The notes below the pieces were generated by a model. It was given only the letters and a program-made list of their open reading frames with translations, was not told where the DNA came from and did no database searches. Positions 11,950 to 25,047 of a stretch of DNA of 64,000 bases are shown piece by piece. The DNA lies in contig JADFUC010001380.1 in NCBI GenBank assembly GCA_019722365.1, positions 1,240,001 through 1,304,000 on the forward strand. Direction: 5' to 3'. This stretch comes from Lithospermum erythrorhizon (Eukaryota > Streptophyta > Magnoliopsida > Boraginales > Boraginaceae). The first letter of the stretch is position 1; each line of letters begins with the position of its first letter. Position numbers and translations under genes: made by a program.

Positions 11950-13267
11950 GAATGATTTATGTATGATGGATATAGGTGTGGTTACTTCTGGAGAAAGGTG
12001 AACAAATTGAAGTGAATGAAATATAGAAAGAATAGGAGTATAGTTGGTTAAGCTTTCTAGTTTCTATAGATGTCTGAAAGATGCAAAAAGTCTAGTGGTT
12101 GATGGTTTAGATAATTTGATAGAAAAATTGTAGTAGAGGAGTCCATTTTGGAAGTGTGACATTAGGTGTCAAAGCATGCCTACCAATAATTTGAGTAATA
12201 CACAATCAAATGGTGAGAATGTTTTGAAACGTATATGCTACTTTTTCATCGTAAATTATTTTTAATTCTTAATGACTTCTAGCAAATGGAATTTAATTTT
12301 TGAAATCTTCCCTCCTTAATGATCTTTAGCAAATGGAATTTAATTTTGAAATATCCCAAAAAAACATTCCTAAAATTTAGAGATGAAAAAGTAATTGTTT
12401 AGATGTATGTAGAATTCACAAGTTAACATGGAAACGGAGCCTGAATGATTTTAGATTCATCATCTATTAACCGAGGAAATGTACTCCTTCCTTCCGGCTT
12501 TTTACTTGCTTTTTTGTATTTAATTTTTTGTTTTAAATATTTATATTTTTAATATAAAAACAGCACTTTTATATTTTTATTATACTTTTTAATTATTTTC
12601 AACCAATCAATTATATAATTTTAATTAATCGACATTTTATATTTTCAATGTATCTTTTTATTATTTTTTATTTTTAAATCAGATATAAATGACTAAAAGA
12701 TAACTATCAATAAACAGGTGGAGTATTACTGTAATATCTTTCTTTAAAGTTTCTATAAAAAAACATCATTCATGTTAACATAAACATAATTTACTACTTG
12801 GTGTCTCCTCCCCAATGGTTACTACTTGATTTTGGTTACTGTATCGGGTGACAACTTTCGAGGTTACACAATTTTATAATATCATGTTTACATAATTACA
12901 TATGATTAAATCTCCTATGACTAAATATATTTGATCGAATGATTCATATAAAACAAAAACATTTAAGACATTTCATGTTTCTTTTCATTAAGGTTTGAAA
13001 GAACTTGCAAGTACAAGTACATAGGCTCAAAAGAGATTGCAACAATGGTTTACACTACAACAAATTCCAATTTGCAATAGAGAACTCATTCTAAAGATAC
13101 AAAAAAGGGACCAACAAGTGAATAAACTTCGTCTCTTTGAACTGGCTCTACATTTTGTTTTTCCCTGCTGAAAACAAGTAGTTGCCAATGATGTGTGGTA
13201 GAAGAAGCCTCAGGGAGGTATAGAAACGTTGAGGCAGACAAAAAACGTTATGGTTGAATCACAACCC
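11950..13267. other. Intergenic; includes one MITE and the 3' flank of the J-protein gene
   Basis: Apart from the Stowaway-like element at 12484-12723, no feature is supported. A near-duplicate AGCAAATGGAATTTAATTTT occurs at about 12280 and 12330. The segment 12970-13267 is probably the 3' UTR and flank of the J-protein gene. Confidence 0.4.
12484..12723. mobile_element. Stowaway-like MITE
   Basis: Flanked by TA on both sides. The left end CTCCTTCCTTCCGG and the inverted right end CTCCACCTGTTTATTG resemble the CTCCCTCC... terminal repeats of Stowaway-type MITEs. The inside closely resembles the element at 62511-62752. Confidence 0.5.
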
Positions 13268-15120
13268 TCATCGGCAATAATGGCCCGGTCCATACATCTC
13301 GAAGGTAGAAAAATGTATTGGTGAATTCTTCGGGTAGATAGAGTCCCTGGAAGTGTAGTTTGAGGTTTCAGAAGCATCATGGTGGAACCCATTGTGAAAC
13401 CATTGGCAAGAATTCCATGTAGGTTGTTCTTCCTGTGGGAAACTGTACCATTCCGAAGACTCGAAATCTTGCGACATTTCGTGGAACAACTTCTGCAGGT
13501 CTTCCATGGTGTAATTGTTACCTTGCTGCTGCATATTTTATCGGTAATTAGTGAGCGTGAGTAGATAACTGTTATAAACAACAGGAGACTAATCAATCAC
13601 AATAAAAAATACGCTTAACCCGACCAAACCACCTTTAAGAACACAATTCCACTTATGTTTCTTGTCCAACTTTTATTGAATCGAAAGGCGACTAAAACCT
13701 TACGAAAGATTACAGGAATAGCATAAGTGATAATGTATAACAATAGATCAAGCAATGGTGCTACACCATTTACAGAGAACTAGTAATAACTCGGTAAAGC
13801 ACAATTTGCCAAGCAAACAATTAACTACCATATTTACATCCACGTTAAGGCTTGATTTATAATATCCAGACTCAATGTAAGCCCATCCAAGACCAACAAG
13901 ATCTGCAAACTGCTATGCAATTATTGCCCTATGCCTCCCTTTTCTTTCATCTCTCTAATCAGATTAAAACACTATCACACATTGAAAATATCAACCATTA
14001 TCTATCATGAACCACTCAAACTAAGTCCCATTAAAATTCCTCCAGTATTCTACTACAAAACAAGCCAAAGCACCTCAAATCTCTTACCTCACAAGTTATA
14101 AGGCATTTTACCACAATTTTAGATCTTATTAGACTATCCAAAGGGATTATCAGTTCCCAAGGGAGTTCATTTCACTCCAAAAGATCAAGTTTTATACCAC
14201 AAAGAGAAACAACAGAATACAGTTTCTTATAACATCAAATTCACTGACCATACTTTTAGTCTCTATAAAGTGCCAACAAATTCAGAAATGAATACATTCA
14301 TTGACTAAGAAAACATAGCAGATTGAAATCCATGGCAATGATGCCATATAACTTAGTTAATGAAGTCGATCAATATATGAACTATATCTATATGAACTGA
14401 TCAGAGTAGAGAATGGTACCTCTTTCCCAACATCCTCCATAAGAGATGCCATTTCTTGCAGAAAATCAGCAAATCCCTGAAACCACATTACCCCCAATCT
14501 ATCAGAAAATAATTCTCAGAAAAAAAGAAGGCAATTTCTCAAGGAAATACACCACACCATATACTCACCTCTACCTCTTCTTCATCATCATAAGGGCTAT
14601 ACAATCCTGCAGCATACATTGTCCTCTTGTTCCTATCAGACAACACTGTTGAAATAAACAGCTTCACAAATCAATATATCAACATATAAAAAGGCAATTA
14701 ACAATTAAACATAAAGGCAAAAAACAGAGAGTGACAAAACAAAAGCTATTCAAATAAAATAAAAACAATCTTTGAAAATTTGATCCATTCATTACCTGAA
14801 TAGGCCTCTTGAATTTGCTGAAATTTCCTCTTAGCTTCATTCAGCAAAGTAGGAGAGTTTGCCCATTTATCAGGGTGCCATTTCTGCATGCACAATCAAA
14901 CACCACCACAATTACATACATGGAAAATTCCAAGTTGAAAACATTGCAGCAACCCTTGAAATACACAACATCATGAAAAAAGCATGCAAGTATAAATAGC
15001 TCAAATTGTACCTACCATTGCAAGCTTTCGATATGCTCTACGTATTTCTTCATCAGATGAATCAGAATTAACACCAAGAATTGTGTAATATGATCCTCCA
15101 CCAGCTTCATCCATCTCCAT
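13268..15120 (-). CDS. J-domain (DnaJ-like, type C) protein, five exons
   Basis: Exons on the minus strand: 15120-15016, 14883-14796, 14645-14569, 14476-14420 and 13528-13268. All four introns have GT-AG ends and the reading frame stays open, giving about 195 residues. The J domain fills residues 10-75: [25 protein letters not shown], then the HPD tripeptide at 38-40 (KWHPDKW), then [21 protein letters not shown]. After it come an acidic DDEEEVE patch and [15 protein letters not shown]. The C-terminal 86 residues are Gln/Asn/Trp-rich, with no Gly/Phe or zinc-finger region. HPD-bearing J proteins stimulate the ATPase of Hsp70. The build resembles small plant J proteins such as Arabidopsis At1g56300. 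The last exon could instead start three bases later (CAGCAG acceptor), removing one Gln. The final intron is about 890 bp. Confidence 0.85.
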
Positions 15121-15260
15121 TAATCAAAACATCAAACACCCACAAAGCAAAACACGTAAACAATCAAATATTTATTAGTCCTGCCAATTTATCTCAGCTA
15201 GATATATAAGCAAGATGGACAGATTCTTCTTAAGGAACCCAAATTATGATATTGGTTTTC

Positions 15261-15270
15261 TTATATATAG
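15261..15270 (-). promoter_or_regulatory. Possible TATA box of the J-protein gene
   Basis: The minus strand reads CTATATATAA about 140 bases before the start codon. A second candidate lies near 15200 (minus-strand CTTATATATCTAG). Confidence 0.4.
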
Positions 15271-16775
15271 CATTAGGTGACTTTTTTTTTACATGAAGTC
15301 GGTGGAAAATAAGGGATTTGGATAGAGATGATTGATCAAGAATGTTCATGAAGAAGTTGGTTGATTTTTTTTTTAACAAAAAAAAATTGGTTGATACTAT
15401 AATTAGGAAATGAAATTTACACGTGGCATGATTCTTGATGTGTATGAGAAGATATTTTGTATGAGAAGATATTTTGGACTTAAAACTTTTTGTCTTAATT
15501 GCACTTACGGATCTAGTTTAGATATTTCGCAATCGAAACTTCTAGCGTCATTGAGGGTGACATTTTATTTGATATTTTCATTTTTCATTTTTTAAATGGT
15601 TGAAATGAAATTTTCAATTGATCGATGTACTTATAATTTTTCATAAGTATGTCTTACAAAATTGTTCCTAATAAAAATCAAACTCATGCCACATATGAAA
15701 TTTAAGACGTCAGCATTACTACCAACTTTTATCATCGCTCGAAAGATCCCAGCTTGCTCTCACTGGCCACGCCGAACGTGTGAGCCGTGTAACCATCCCG
15801 TGAAAATAGGCTCTTCCCACAAGTAGTAGTACTATGACAGCATAAATTTTGAATAATGATTCACAGTTTCACACTCCACTTTTTGACATAATTACAAATG
15901 AGAGTCGGGGAGAGGCACCTGAATTATTGTGTAATAAGAAAGTCACTCGCTGGGATCGCAATATATATTCTCACTTCCTCATCGTCCATTCATAGCTTAA
16001 TTTCTTAATGTCACAAATAAAATGGTACCATGGAATGAAGGATGTTGGTTTCCATGCAAAGCTTGGCAAGTGAGCAGTCCACGCAATGTTATACCTCACG
16101 TTCGTTTGCTATACGACCTTGATTTCAATTTCTAGCTAGGCTTATTCGTTTTTATACCACCGAACTATTGACAACATTTTAATTTTGTTATTGAAGTAGT
16201 GAAAAATTCTCCACTATCCAGGCTAACTTCTTCAAAGTATTGGTACGTTTGGATTAAGGCAAATTAAGGGGAGGATAATATTTTAAAATTAATCTAGGAA
16301 AGAGGAATCGAGGTAAATTTAGGTGAATGTATTAAAATGTGGTTTGGATAATATTAATTTTGATCAGGTAAATATATTATACTCCGTTTTGAGGGTGAAT
16401 AATTTTAAGTTAAATATAACATATCCTAGGTGAATCTAAGTAAATTCATTCCCCTAATTAAAATGATTTTTTAGAACTCTAAACGAAATAAATGAAGATA
16501 TTATTCTCGATTTACCTAGATTCACTTCAAAAAGAAAAGGAACCATAAATTGAATATATATTTCCTATAATAATATAATATAACATAGCAAACGAATTCA
16601 AGGTCGAACAGACAACGAAACAAAGGCTAAACTGCGTAGGACTGCTCAGTTGACAAACATAGCAAGGAAATCACTCACCCAATGATCAATATCATCCCAC
16701 ACCAAAAAAATAATCCTTCATATAATTACAACAACTTAGGGAAAGCTGAAACTAAGGCAAGAGCCAATAATAATA

Positions 16776-16987
16776 CTCCCTTCATCCCATAAAGATTATC
16801 TGATATTTTTGTTTGTATTATATAATAATTGATGAAAATTATATTAATGAAAAATATATTTCAAATTCTTTTTATTGATATACTTTTTATAAAATATTAT
16901 ACAACACAAACAAATATATTTAATATCAAAATTTGAAAATTACAGTTATAAAAAAAAAAATTGGACATCATTGTGGGATGCAGGGAG
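16776..16987. mobile_element. Stowaway MITE
   Basis: Left end CTCCCTTCATCCCATAAAGA; inverted right end CTCCCTGCATCCCACAATGA. Both ends lie next to TA, and the 212-bp AT-rich inside has no coding capacity. These are the hallmarks of a Stowaway (mariner-derived) MITE. Confidence 0.85.
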
Positions 16988-17258
16988 TAGCATGCAACAC
17001 ATGAGTCATATACTAATATTGTTGGTTTGGTGGTAATGTACGTAATTAAAGTACCTCATTACTTTGTTGCCTACCAAGATTGGATTTCTTGAGTTCTACA
17101 CAATTACAAACAAGTGTTTAGTGGTTCATAGCCCTTTGGGTCATTCTCTGCCCTCCTTTCCACTGGAATTCTTCTTCCAGGAGTGGGCATAATATATATA
17201 GGATTATAGCGGTGGAAAACAAACCAAACGAAGGACAAACAAAGAGGATGTAACTATT

Positions 17259-17328
17259 TACTTTATGGTAGGTATGTTATGTGAATTAAATTGGTACTTT
17301 ATGGTAGGTATGTTATGTGAATTAAATT
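17259..17328. repeat. Direct duplication, 36 bp x 2
   Basis: Two adjacent copies start TACTTTATGGTAGGTATGTT at 17259 and 17295 and run through GAATTAAATT with no differences until the last bases. Confidence 0.9.
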
Positions 17329-19084
17329 CCCTCCATTTGTTTAAGAGTATGTGCAGTGGGGAATCATTTTGGTGATGCGTTAAGTGATTATTTTAATTTA
17401 TCAATCGAAGTTGTTAAATTTAATACTGTGGGACCGGAATCAAATTTTGATCCGGACCAAAAAAAATTTGACACCCAAATGTGGGCCCCACGGAAATAAA
17501 AGAAAAGAAAAAAAATTTGGGCCAACAACCGCCTACCACGCCAAGGCTCCTGAAAGAGCCAGCCATTGTTTCACACGTGACAAAATAGTTTGATTCTCTC
17601 TTTTTTCTTTCACTTCATTTTAAACGTTTTTCAGACAATAATTAAGCAAAAACAAAAAAGTATACAATATTTTTGATTTTTCAGCCTGTAATAGAAATTT
17701 GCATTGTATTATTTGGACACCAAAAAAATCAAGTTTTTTTAAACCCTTTTTTAATCTTCTTTAATCACTTTTATGTATGTTTGCTTATTATGTATAAGCT
17801 AATAATTTATGTATGTTTCTGTTTATTATGTATGTACTTAAGTTCTATTTTATGAATAAATATTGTGTGTTATTTTAAAAAATTATAATATTATTTATTG
17901 TATTAAAATATTATGGGTTTTTTGAAATTCAAAAAAAATATTTTGTCAAATTTAATTAATTTTCATGTCAATTGTTGTAGTAATTATAAATTTAATAATT
18001 ATATATATGAAATAAATAAAGAGAAATCTAAAAATACTATGTAGATGCCGAAGTCAGGGATTGTACAGGTAGAAAATAATTCGACACCTCGAACGATACT
18101 TTATCGTAAAAAATGAGTATTATTTAAATATGATGAAATTGATGCCGATGCGAGAAAAATATCAAATTTTAACACACATTAATGGTCTAAGGAAGCACAG
18201 CTACCAAAAAGCATCATAAAGTTTAGGAATTGAAAGCAAATTTGAATCATAAAACAAGTACAGTATAGTTATTTGAGGAACGTGGAAAATGACTTTTGTG
18301 GCCTTTGATTTTCAAATAATTAAATTACTAGTGGCCTTTTGCTCGATAATCAAATTGATCATAATGGCATATATATGAAGAATTTTGTTGCATTGGCCAA
18401 TTTGAAACTTTCTTCTTAATTAAGCACACATATATAATGGGACAGGAAATTGTTAATAAGTTGGGGGTTGGTGAGATTTATGGCTTCGTGGTTGGTGAGC
18501 TTTGGGTTTTTAGGTAGTTGTTGCACAGTGATCAACAGCCAAACAATCCTTCTATTACCTAGCAAGTATATAATCATTTTTTATTGGGTTACCATTTCAT
18601 GTGTCACATTTCATATATGTATATTTGATTAACTGTACATTATATTATATTTTGTAAAAGTAGTAGTGAGGATGTAACTACGTAATACATGATTTATGCA
18701 TGGTACAATCATCTACAATAACGACATATAAATTAAAGGATATAGATGATTATAATTCGGAGCAAAGGTTCATACTTGTCTCAAAAATAAATAACTTGTT
18801 ACATTCTTAAATCTAAAACTCAAACATATATTTTTCAAGTATTTGGTATGTAAATCGATATTAACAAAAATAACATTGTGAATTACAAAAATTAATAATT
18901 ATAGTGATGATTAAAAAATTATCTAAGAATATTTGAAAACTGTTCTTAGCACTTAAACTTAACTACCTTATTCTAACTCCAATCCCACTCTTGTTGATGA
19001 TTAATTGATCATGAATCTCATTAATCCGTACCACCGTCAAAGCATATAGTGTATATCCGTAAAATTAATTGGCGTGGATAGATA

Positions 19085-20930
19085 GACTCATCATATATGT
19101 GAAACCATGTCAATCAAGGCGTTCGATTCTTCAGACGCAGGCCGTGGTGTTCCCCGCAGAGTGAGTTGTGAAACAATACCACACTCTTTGAGATGAGTAT
19201 TTGAACCCTTGACTTAAATATTCTCCTCCTCTATAAGGCCGAAGAATCTTTATAGTCTTGTTCAATTGGTTCTTTACTTCATCATGAAGTTCCTTGAAGG
19301 ATTCACGTTTGTGTTTCATCAGATACACATAACCACATTTCTATTGTAATCATCAGTAAGTGTAATGAAGTAATTGTAACCATCTCAGATGCTGTTTCAT
19401 TGGCTCCACATACATTGGTTGTCAGAGTGATCCCCAACAAACATTTGTCTTTCATTTATCTTAATGAAGTAGCGATTTACTATTTTGCCTAATAGCCAAG
19501 ATTCATACTTATCGATGATCCATAATCGAAACCTCTGGTATTCCAATCAAGTGAAGTTCCTTGATACGGTACTCATTTATATGACCTATTATGTAATGCC
19601 AATGGTATATAGCCTTAAGCCGTTAGGCCTCATCAATGTTATGTTCCTTTCGATTAACGGTCTAGAGAGTCCAGACACACACGCTGAGAAATGGTACAAT
19701 ACTTTATATCGCTACATTTCTTATAGAGAGATCCTAAATGCATTGCGTGATCACCTTTTTGAAATGGAAGGAAAAACTCTTCATTATTCAAAATACCAAA
19801 AAGAAAGTAGTAATATTCCTAATATAAAGGGTGCCAAAGTAAACATTGTTTTAATTTAGAAATAATGCCCGAGACAAATTCAAACCGATGGATCCTAACG
19901 CTGTGGTCAGAATCCCCCGTGATCGTCCCTTTACGCCGATCCATTCCTTTGTCTTTCTCGAGTCATTTCTACTTGCCTCGTAGTTCCCATCACACAAATA
20001 CGTAGAACTACAAATTAAAGGGCAAAAGACCCATCAAGTAGAATTTAGAAGTTGTGGCCAAACTTCAATAACATATATATACATATATACCTGTAGGCTG
20101 AGTGGTCGTTAGACCATTCTTTCTTTATCTTCTAAGAATTCCTTGTGTGCCCGAATTTCAGTTGACCTTGGATCCCACAAGAATGAAACTTGTCCTCCTT
20201 ATATGTTAAGTTCCCCGCCCAAAGATTCTTGGCTACCTTAGTTTTCCTCGAACCTTTAGCTCCTACACAGCCTCTTCTTAAATTTTCTTTGTCTTGGACC
20301 ACCAAAATGTAAGAAGTAGGGATGTGAAGCCTTCCCTGCATTTGTCTTAGCATTCGTGGATCATCTTATACATCGCTTAGAGATAACCTAAACTTATGCA
20401 TGTCAAGTTTATCACAAACCCGAGAGAACTTCTCCGGGAAGACTTTAGGATAAGTGTCTACAAATTCATTTTGAAACACCGAGCCTAAGACATTGAGTCG
20501 CTCAACCGTTAAGTGATTTTAATGACACGTTGGCTCGCAAATGTCTATTTCTAACTTGCTATCAATGAGAGGATGACGGTGTCATATCTCTCATTTCTAG
20601 CTTCCTTTCTCAGTAATAACTCATCGAAGTTAAGCCGTACATGTCATATGCTTTCACCTTCTCATACTGAGTTTGGAATGCAGGTTCCATATTGGCTAGC
20701 ATAAGACATTGGACATCTACAACATCAGACTTGTGCTTTTTGTAGGCTTCCTTTTCCCTATTGGTGGCAGCGTCATTTGGTCTGGATGGGACCCTAGTGT
20801 TTAACACATACTCTGTTCTCTCCTGCTTGAGAACAATCCTCAAGCTCTCTAAACCACCATCAAAGTTTGAGTTGTCGGAGCTTGTACTTCCTAAGTGCCT
20901 CAAGCGAAGTTTCTAAAGGGAAGTTAGGAG
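19085..20930 (-). mobile_element. Decayed Ty1/Copia retrotransposon (gag to integrase piece)
   Basis: Read on the minus strand, order is gag then integrase. At 20903-20610 a frame reads LRIVLKQERTEYVL ... AYKKHKSDVVDVQCLMLANM ... QYEKVKAYDMY, the plant Copia gag (UBN2-type) pattern. At 20353-20132 follows a basic region with a remnant Cys/His element (KFHSCG ... FGHTRNS). At 19328-19131 comes integrase text: YLMKHKRESFKELHDEVKNQLNKTIK and RGGEYLSQGF. Frames are broken between pieces. No reverse transcriptase and no flanking LTRs were found, so this is a fragment. Confidence 0.75.
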
Positions 20931-21458
20931 TGTACTATTTCAATTCTACAAGAATAAGTACGTAAATGACAATAGTTTAGCAATCTATCATGTCAACACA
21001 TACAAAATAAATTGTAAAATAACACTAATATCTCAAATCTCACAAAAAATGTATTAGTATGCAAGTCCTACTAAATTTCAAACGGCAACAATGGCTAGAT
21101 TTTGAAAACCAACATGCTGGTAGGTTAATCCAACCAATTATGTAAACGCCGACATAACTCTTGTGTTACTACTTTTGCCTACCTAATGTGTATCAACGAG
21201 CCCACAACGCTAGTGAAAATCACCGTTGCTGGATCAATTAAACCAACTTATTACTTGAATGATCATCCGAAGTTCTACAACGCTATGGAAAATCACTTCA
21301 ACATGATCCATTGCCATACTACACGATACTCAAAGATACTCTACCATCAGCTGCTGTGTCCGTGATCATGATAAGTTTCACAACTTTAAAATTGGTTTGA
21401 TACGAGTGCTTAAATTTTACGGTGAGATTCATATTATTTGATTAATTATTTAACATGT
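20931..21458. other. Unassigned DNA between two retroelement blocks
   Basis: AT-rich with no coding signal. Possibly further decayed Copia sequence 5' of gag. Confidence 0.3.
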
Positions 21459-21502
21459 TATATAGCACATACTCAAGTAATATGCACATCATGAAAAATA
21501 AT
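21459..21502. repeat. Left member of a 44-bp direct repeat
   Basis: TTATATAGCACATACTCAAG ... TGCACATCATGAAAAATAAT matches 23913-23956 with only a few substitutions. Confidence 0.8.
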
Positions 21503-23912
21503 AACCCGTTATTACTTCTTAAGCTTACTAAATTATATTATATATATATTGTTTGGGCGGTGGGACCCTTTGTGATAAGTATAAATACTTTCGGAATAAA
21601 AATCGATATAACGAGACTAGTATTAAATGAGTAGTAGTTTATGTCACGGAAAATAATACATTTGAAATCATTTCCATTAAAGTTTTATGCCAAAAGTGGA
21701 GAAATAACACCGCAACCAAACGGGGTCTTACAATCATCCTAAATATCTCACCACCTCATCATTCTTATCTTCATCCAAAACAAACCCACCAACCCCTTTT
21801 CCCCCATTTTTGGCCGAGCTCCATTCTCCCCCCTCCCCCCTCCCAAATTTTTTTCTTTCATTTTCTTCTCTTCCTTTGTGGCTCAAGATACAAAAGTTGG
21901 TTTATCATCTTCCCCTCATCATCCTCACTTTTAAGGTATGAAAGTTTGAAACGCTTGCGGATATTTCCAAAGATTTCGAGAGTTGACTTTTTGTTGACTT
22001 TTTTCCCAAATTCCTTTTATGAAACTTTTTATTATGGGACCTTAATATAGTTGTTTTGGGGGTAGAAGTGTTGATTTTGATGTTGATTGGAAGAAAATAT
22101 TGTTGAGTTAAGTTGTTACAAGTTGAGTAGTATTTGGATTTGTGAATTTAAGGTTGTTAGAAATTGTTTAAAGTGTTGTGAGTTGGGCAGGAGCACAAAA
22201 TTGTTATGCGTGTTGATGGTTGAAATTTTGTCGCGAATTAGTCGCTTAAACGCACGTGAGTAATCTTTTCCCCACCTAGAGTTGTTAAGTTGAAAACTTA
22301 AATGTTGTTAAAAGTAAATAGTTAAAAAACTAAGTGATGTAAGTAAGGGTTAAGTTGAAACCTTAAGTTGAGTAGTTGATGACCTAAACTTCTAAAATAG
22401 AATTGTTAAGTGAATACTTTTAAATGGGGTTGCGATTGTAGTAAGTAGTAATTGTATTTTTACGGATGTTTGCGATTAAAGGAAAGGGAAACGTAATTGA
22501 TTAGCTGTATTTATATGCTTATTATTATACTTGAGATGAGTATTTAACTCAAGGGTGTAGATTAATTTACTTTCTCGTGAATATGTTGAATTTAATGATG
22601 ATTGTGGAGTATGTTACCTTATTTATGTTTCAGGTTGATTGCTTGTGCATGATTAAGTTGATTTTCGAGGCCGTATGTTGATCATTTTGGGGGTCGGATG
22701 TTTGTTGGTCGGATTGACATTAGATGAGTTGTTTATGGATTGTTGATGTATGATGAGTTATATATTACCGATTTAGTGGCCTTGTACTTCGGTAATGAAA
22801 GTGATGTAAAGGGCTTTCTCCTTGTACTTCGGCATGAGCGTTGATGTGCTGGCCTTGTACTTCGGTACGAGTGTGATGTAGTTGCCTCGTTACAAGTGTG
22901 ATGTTTAGCTTATGCTCCACGGGTATAAGTTTCTCCCTTACAAAGTTGAGGTTGATTATGTGTGCCTTCGCCTAGAACTGAAGTTCATGTTGAGTTGATC
23001 GAGACGCCGAGCTGATTGAGACGCTGAGCGGATCGAAAGGTCGAGTTGATCGAGATGTTGGCTATGTTGATTGATTTGCTGAGTTGATCGAAATGGTATT
23101 GATCGAGTCATGAAGTTGTGGGATTAATTAGTACTAGTTTTGTTGGTAGAGTTGTTCTTTGGGCCTTGTTGCCAATCGCTTTTTTGAGATGCATGATTAT
23201 GGTTGTATGCTCTTTAGCGCATCGCGTATGCTTAGTTGATAGGCCTATGAATTTATGATAATTTTAGTAATGGGTATTAGTATACTTTACGATGCAAAGA
23301 TGATTATGAACTCGCTAATGATATTCTCAATTTGGCAATGGCCTTAGATCGTGTAGTATTCCGGGGTAACCCATCCATGTTTCTCGCTAAATTAACGAGA
23401 CATTATGTTACGCCACGAGGGCTGGTTAATTTCCACTCTCGAGATAAGTACTCACTAAGCTTCTCGCAGCCTACATCCTATTCGCTTACGTGGGCTTAAT
23501 TTTATTTGTGCCAAAGTTGACAGTGGTGCATCACTGCTTTCTCGATTCGCTCTTGTGATCTGGACTATGCTTAGGTGAGAGACGGGTGGTCAGAATCCTC
23601 ACACCGCTTTGTTGTTTTGGTTGTAGTTTTGATGTCTATATTGTTGCTATTTTTGGATTTTCGTATCAGATATTGTTTGACTATTTGTACTTTTGGATAA
23701 CAAGTGTATATATGGTGGTTTTGGGGTGTGGTTCGAGATACCACGACGGATTATTTTCTTAAAAAAACCGCTCTTTTCCTTTATATTTTAATTTATTGGG
23801 CTATTTAAGGACAGTGAGTCTTTCAAATCGAGTCATCCATCGGTTCGTGACTCCGTGTCCGGATTGGTCGATTCTAACCTCAGGCGGCCGACTTGGGGTC
23901 GGGTCGTTATTA
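21503..23912 (-). mobile_element. Gypsy-type LTR-like repeat, copy 1
   Basis: On the minus strand the block begins AACGACCCGACCCCAAGTCG, the usual opening of many plant Gypsy (Tekay-like) LTRs. It contains a pyrimidine-rich stretch at 21760-21850, repeated CTTGTACTTCGG words at 22780-22870 and GATCGAGA-type repeats at 22990-23060. No protein domain is present, so it is a solo LTR or an uncoded part of an element. A diverged copy lies at about 38170-40085 in the same orientation. It is bracketed by a 44-bp direct repeat (21459-21502 and 23913-23956). Confidence 0.55.
22775..22960. repeat. Degenerate tandem repeat with CTTGTACTTCGG core
   Basis: The core CTTGTACTTCGG recurs about every 40-45 bases (near 22783, 22820, 22854), each followed by a GTGATGT or GTTGATGT word. 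It lies inside Gypsy-type copy 1. Confidence 0.7.
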
Positions 23913-23956
23913 TTATATAGCACATATTCAAGCACATGCACATCATGAAAAAATAA
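23913..23956. repeat. Right member of a 44-bp direct repeat
   Basis: TTATATAGCACATATTCAAG ... TGCACATCATGAAAAAATAA pairs with 21459-21502. It abuts the GGGTCGTTA end of the Gypsy-type block. Confidence 0.8.
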
Positions 23957-24840
23957 AACAAATAATACATTATTTAAGAGATATATGATATGACCCTAAA
24001 AATACAACAATAAAACCTATTACAACACTTCTATCACACAATCTTATATTCTTTAACTTTTGGAAACTTCCAAATCGATACGGTGGAACGCCATCTTCAA
24101 TGCCTCCATGGTTATACACATTTATTTACTAACCTAACTAAGATATAATTTGTGTTTGTGGGTAAAATAAAACAAAGTTTAATTTTCAAAGATGTCATAA
24201 GATACCGCATAAATGGTTCAAGCAGTAATTTATTTCAAAAAAATACAACTAAGTCATATCAATATATCCCCTTTCCATTCTCTTGGCCATAATATATATA
24301 ATAAAATTGAAACACGTAAATTATGCATTTAATATATATTAAATGGTATGGATTTAAATAACTCATGAATGTCATTAATTTGAAGTTTAATGCTATTAAG
24401 TATTTAAATGTACATCATTAATACATAATAAACATGTACTTAATAATGAATAAACACGCAGAATCAATTATATAATAAAATACAATAAACACTCAATTAT
24501 GAGGCTGAGATAAAACTTCCTCAATCAATTCATATTTCAAATACATGATTAACAATCATATTGAAACTTCCATTTGTGATTATACAAATTAAAAATCAAT
24601 CACATAAATATACAATTTTAAATGGATAGGAAATTACTTCAAAATTATTTCTCATAATTATATTCATGAAATATATATTATTAAAATACATTAATAAATA
24701 TATATATATTTTGTGTTCAATAGTTATTACAATAACTATTTCATATATACAATAAAAAAATTATTGTAATAATCATTTCATATAAATATAATAAGATAAA
24801 ACTAGCAAGTTTTTATCTAAACATATTTATATTTTAACTA
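23957..24840. other. Very AT-rich unassigned DNA
   Basis: Dense ATATAT text and no coding signal. It may be internal sequence of the Copia element whose putative 5' LTR starts at 25824. Confidence 0.3.
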
Positions 24841-25047
24841 GAGATTGTTACCATGATTATATCCTCAAATAAATATATTTATAAAAGGATAAGTACGAAA
24901 GGATTATTGAATTAAACCTATTATCATTAAAATTGATAATTATAATTATCACAAAGAATAAACGATAATAAATACTCAAAAACCGAAATTAATAATTTTA
25001 AACGATTAGGGCTTTGTTGCTAAACAAAATCCGATAAAGAACACAAC

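Larger units (their letters stand above)
15280..19084. other. AT-rich intergenic DNA with one MITE and one tandem duplication
   Basis: Listed separately are the MITE at 16776-16987 and the 36-bp duplication at 17259-17328. A segment near 17340-17590 (GTGCAGTGGGG start, GC-richer middle with GGGCCAACAACCGCC) looks like a degraded DNA-transposon end but has no paired end. No gene is visible. Confidence 0.4.

Noticed and set aside
19485..19859. 124-residue plus-strand frame
   Set aside because: It lies antisense to the decayed Copia pre-integrase region and has no recognisable protein features.
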